Source: Sulfurovum sp. (GTDB lineage Bacteria > Campylobacterota > Campylobacteria > Campylobacterales > Sulfurovaceae). From it: a stretch of 14,618 bases of DNA. The notes under the pieces were generated by a model. It saw only the letters and a list, made by a program, of their open reading frames with translations, searched no databases and was not told where the DNA came from. The DNA is taken from positions 1-14,618 of the forward strand of contig DYTG01000017.1 in assembly GCA_020726085.1 (NCBI GenBank), in the 5' to 3' direction. This document shows, one piece after another, positions 14,160 through 14,618 of the stretch. Both the position numbers and the translations under genes were made by a program. Position 1 is the first letter of the stretch. The number at the start of each line of letters is the position of its first letter.

Positions 14160-14618
14160 ATGGAGTTGTCTAAATACAGTAAAAAATCTCCATGGATATT
14201 GCACTACAACGCAGGAAGTTGCAACGGGTGTGATATCGAGATATTAGCGGCTCTCTCGCCCAAATACGATTTGGAGCGTTTTGGGGCTATCAATAGCGGT
14301 AATCCCAAACCATCGGATATTTTTTTGGTCACAAGACCCGCTATCTACCGCTCTCGTACCCGTCTAGTCGAACTCTACAATCAAATACCCCACCCAAAAG
14401 TGGTTGTAGTGTTGGGTAGTTGCACTTCCACAGGAGGGGTTTTTAAAGATATGTACAATGTCGAAAACGGTATTGACCACTATATCCCTGGACATGCTGC
14501 TTCTCCAGAGCTTATTATCGATGGTATTACACAAGCTCTAAAGAGACTTCAGGAGAAATCGCAAAAAAAGGATAGAGGCTTCAAGCTAGAGCTATTTTAC
14601 GACAATATTGACCAATTT
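14160..14618 (+). CDS. NuoB-like [NiFe]-hydrogenase (group 4 type) small subunit, partial, lacking one cluster cysteine
   Basis: The first 153 residues of a protein running off the right edge. AGGAG lies 7 bases before the ATG. The start SPWILHYNAGSCNGCDIEIL (10-29), the DLERFGAINSGNPK stretch and GSCTSTGGVFKD (86-97) mark the NuoB/EchC/HyfI family, which carries the proximal 4Fe-4S cluster of group 4 membrane-bound hydrogenases and of complex I. Cys21, Cys24 and Cys88 are present. The fourth ligand normally lies in a PGC..RPE motif; here it reads PGHAASPE (His112, codon 14493-14495), and about six residues before it are missing. The usual VTGPV is VTRPA. So this may be a divergent paralogue with an altered cluster. 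Catalytic and membrane subunits would lie beyond the edge. Confidence 0.75.
   Translation, partial: MELSKYSKKSPWILHYNAGSCNGCDIEILAALSPKYDLERFGAINSGNPKPSDIFLVTRPAIYRSRTRLVELYNQIPHPKVVVVLGSCTSTGGVFKDMYNVENGIDHYIPGHAASPELIIDGITQALKRLQEKSQKKDRGFKLELFYDNIDQF

Noticed and set aside
1..14618. CRISPR arrays, tRNA or rRNA genes, complete insertion sequences
   Set aside because: No regularly spaced direct repeats, no cloverleaf-like or rRNA-like sequence and no transposase frame were seen on reading both strands.

Overview
The window looks like the chromosome of a Campylobacterota (epsilonproteobacterial) species, probably a Sulfurimonas/Sulfurovum-type sulfur or hydrogen oxidiser. This rests on the moderately AT-rich sequence, the protein flavour, a compact pyrB-pabB pair, a four-gene Bat (aerotolerance) operon, a 7TMR-DISM receptor remnant and a group 4-type hydrogenase subunit at the right edge. 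The genus is inferred from memory of these families, not from a search.

Layout: (1) 1-1570 is a messy accessory zone. A reverse AAA-ATPase-like gene runs off the left edge. Behind it lie a fragment of a surface-protein repeat domain, a decayed 7TMR-DISM receptor (in-frame stop plus frameshifts), and on the opposite strand an orphan C-terminus of the same AAA-ATPase/PDDEXK_9 family as the left-edge gene. (2) 1573-5927, reverse strand: batA-batB-batC-batD, all overlapping, with no MoxR or DUF58 gene upstream. (3) 5928-6364 is non-coding, with two copies of a palindromic dispersed repeat; a third copy lies at 13404-13443. (4) 6365-7630: an M20-family aminoacyl-histidine dipeptidase. (5) 7712-11168: a tightly coupled cassette of a DUF1538 membrane protein, a PII-like protein and a membrane-anchored c-type-heme (Tll0287-like/DUF3365) HAMP sensor with no recognisable output domain. 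(6) 11515-13357: pyrB and pabB in an operon behind a recognisable promoter. (7) 13475-14041, reverse: lemA. (8) 14160 to the right edge: a NuoB-like [NiFe]-hydrogenase small subunit in which the usual fourth cluster cysteine is a histidine.

How they work together: the Bat proteins probably form one periplasm-facing membrane complex (two VWA proteins, a TPR protein and a beta-sandwich protein). pyrB and pabB serve pyrimidine and folate synthesis. The DUF1538-PII-heme sensor cassette is the best candidate for an undescribed system: a PII-like regulator coupled by translation both to a putative transporter and to a periplasmic haem sensor. That functional link is inferred from gene order only.
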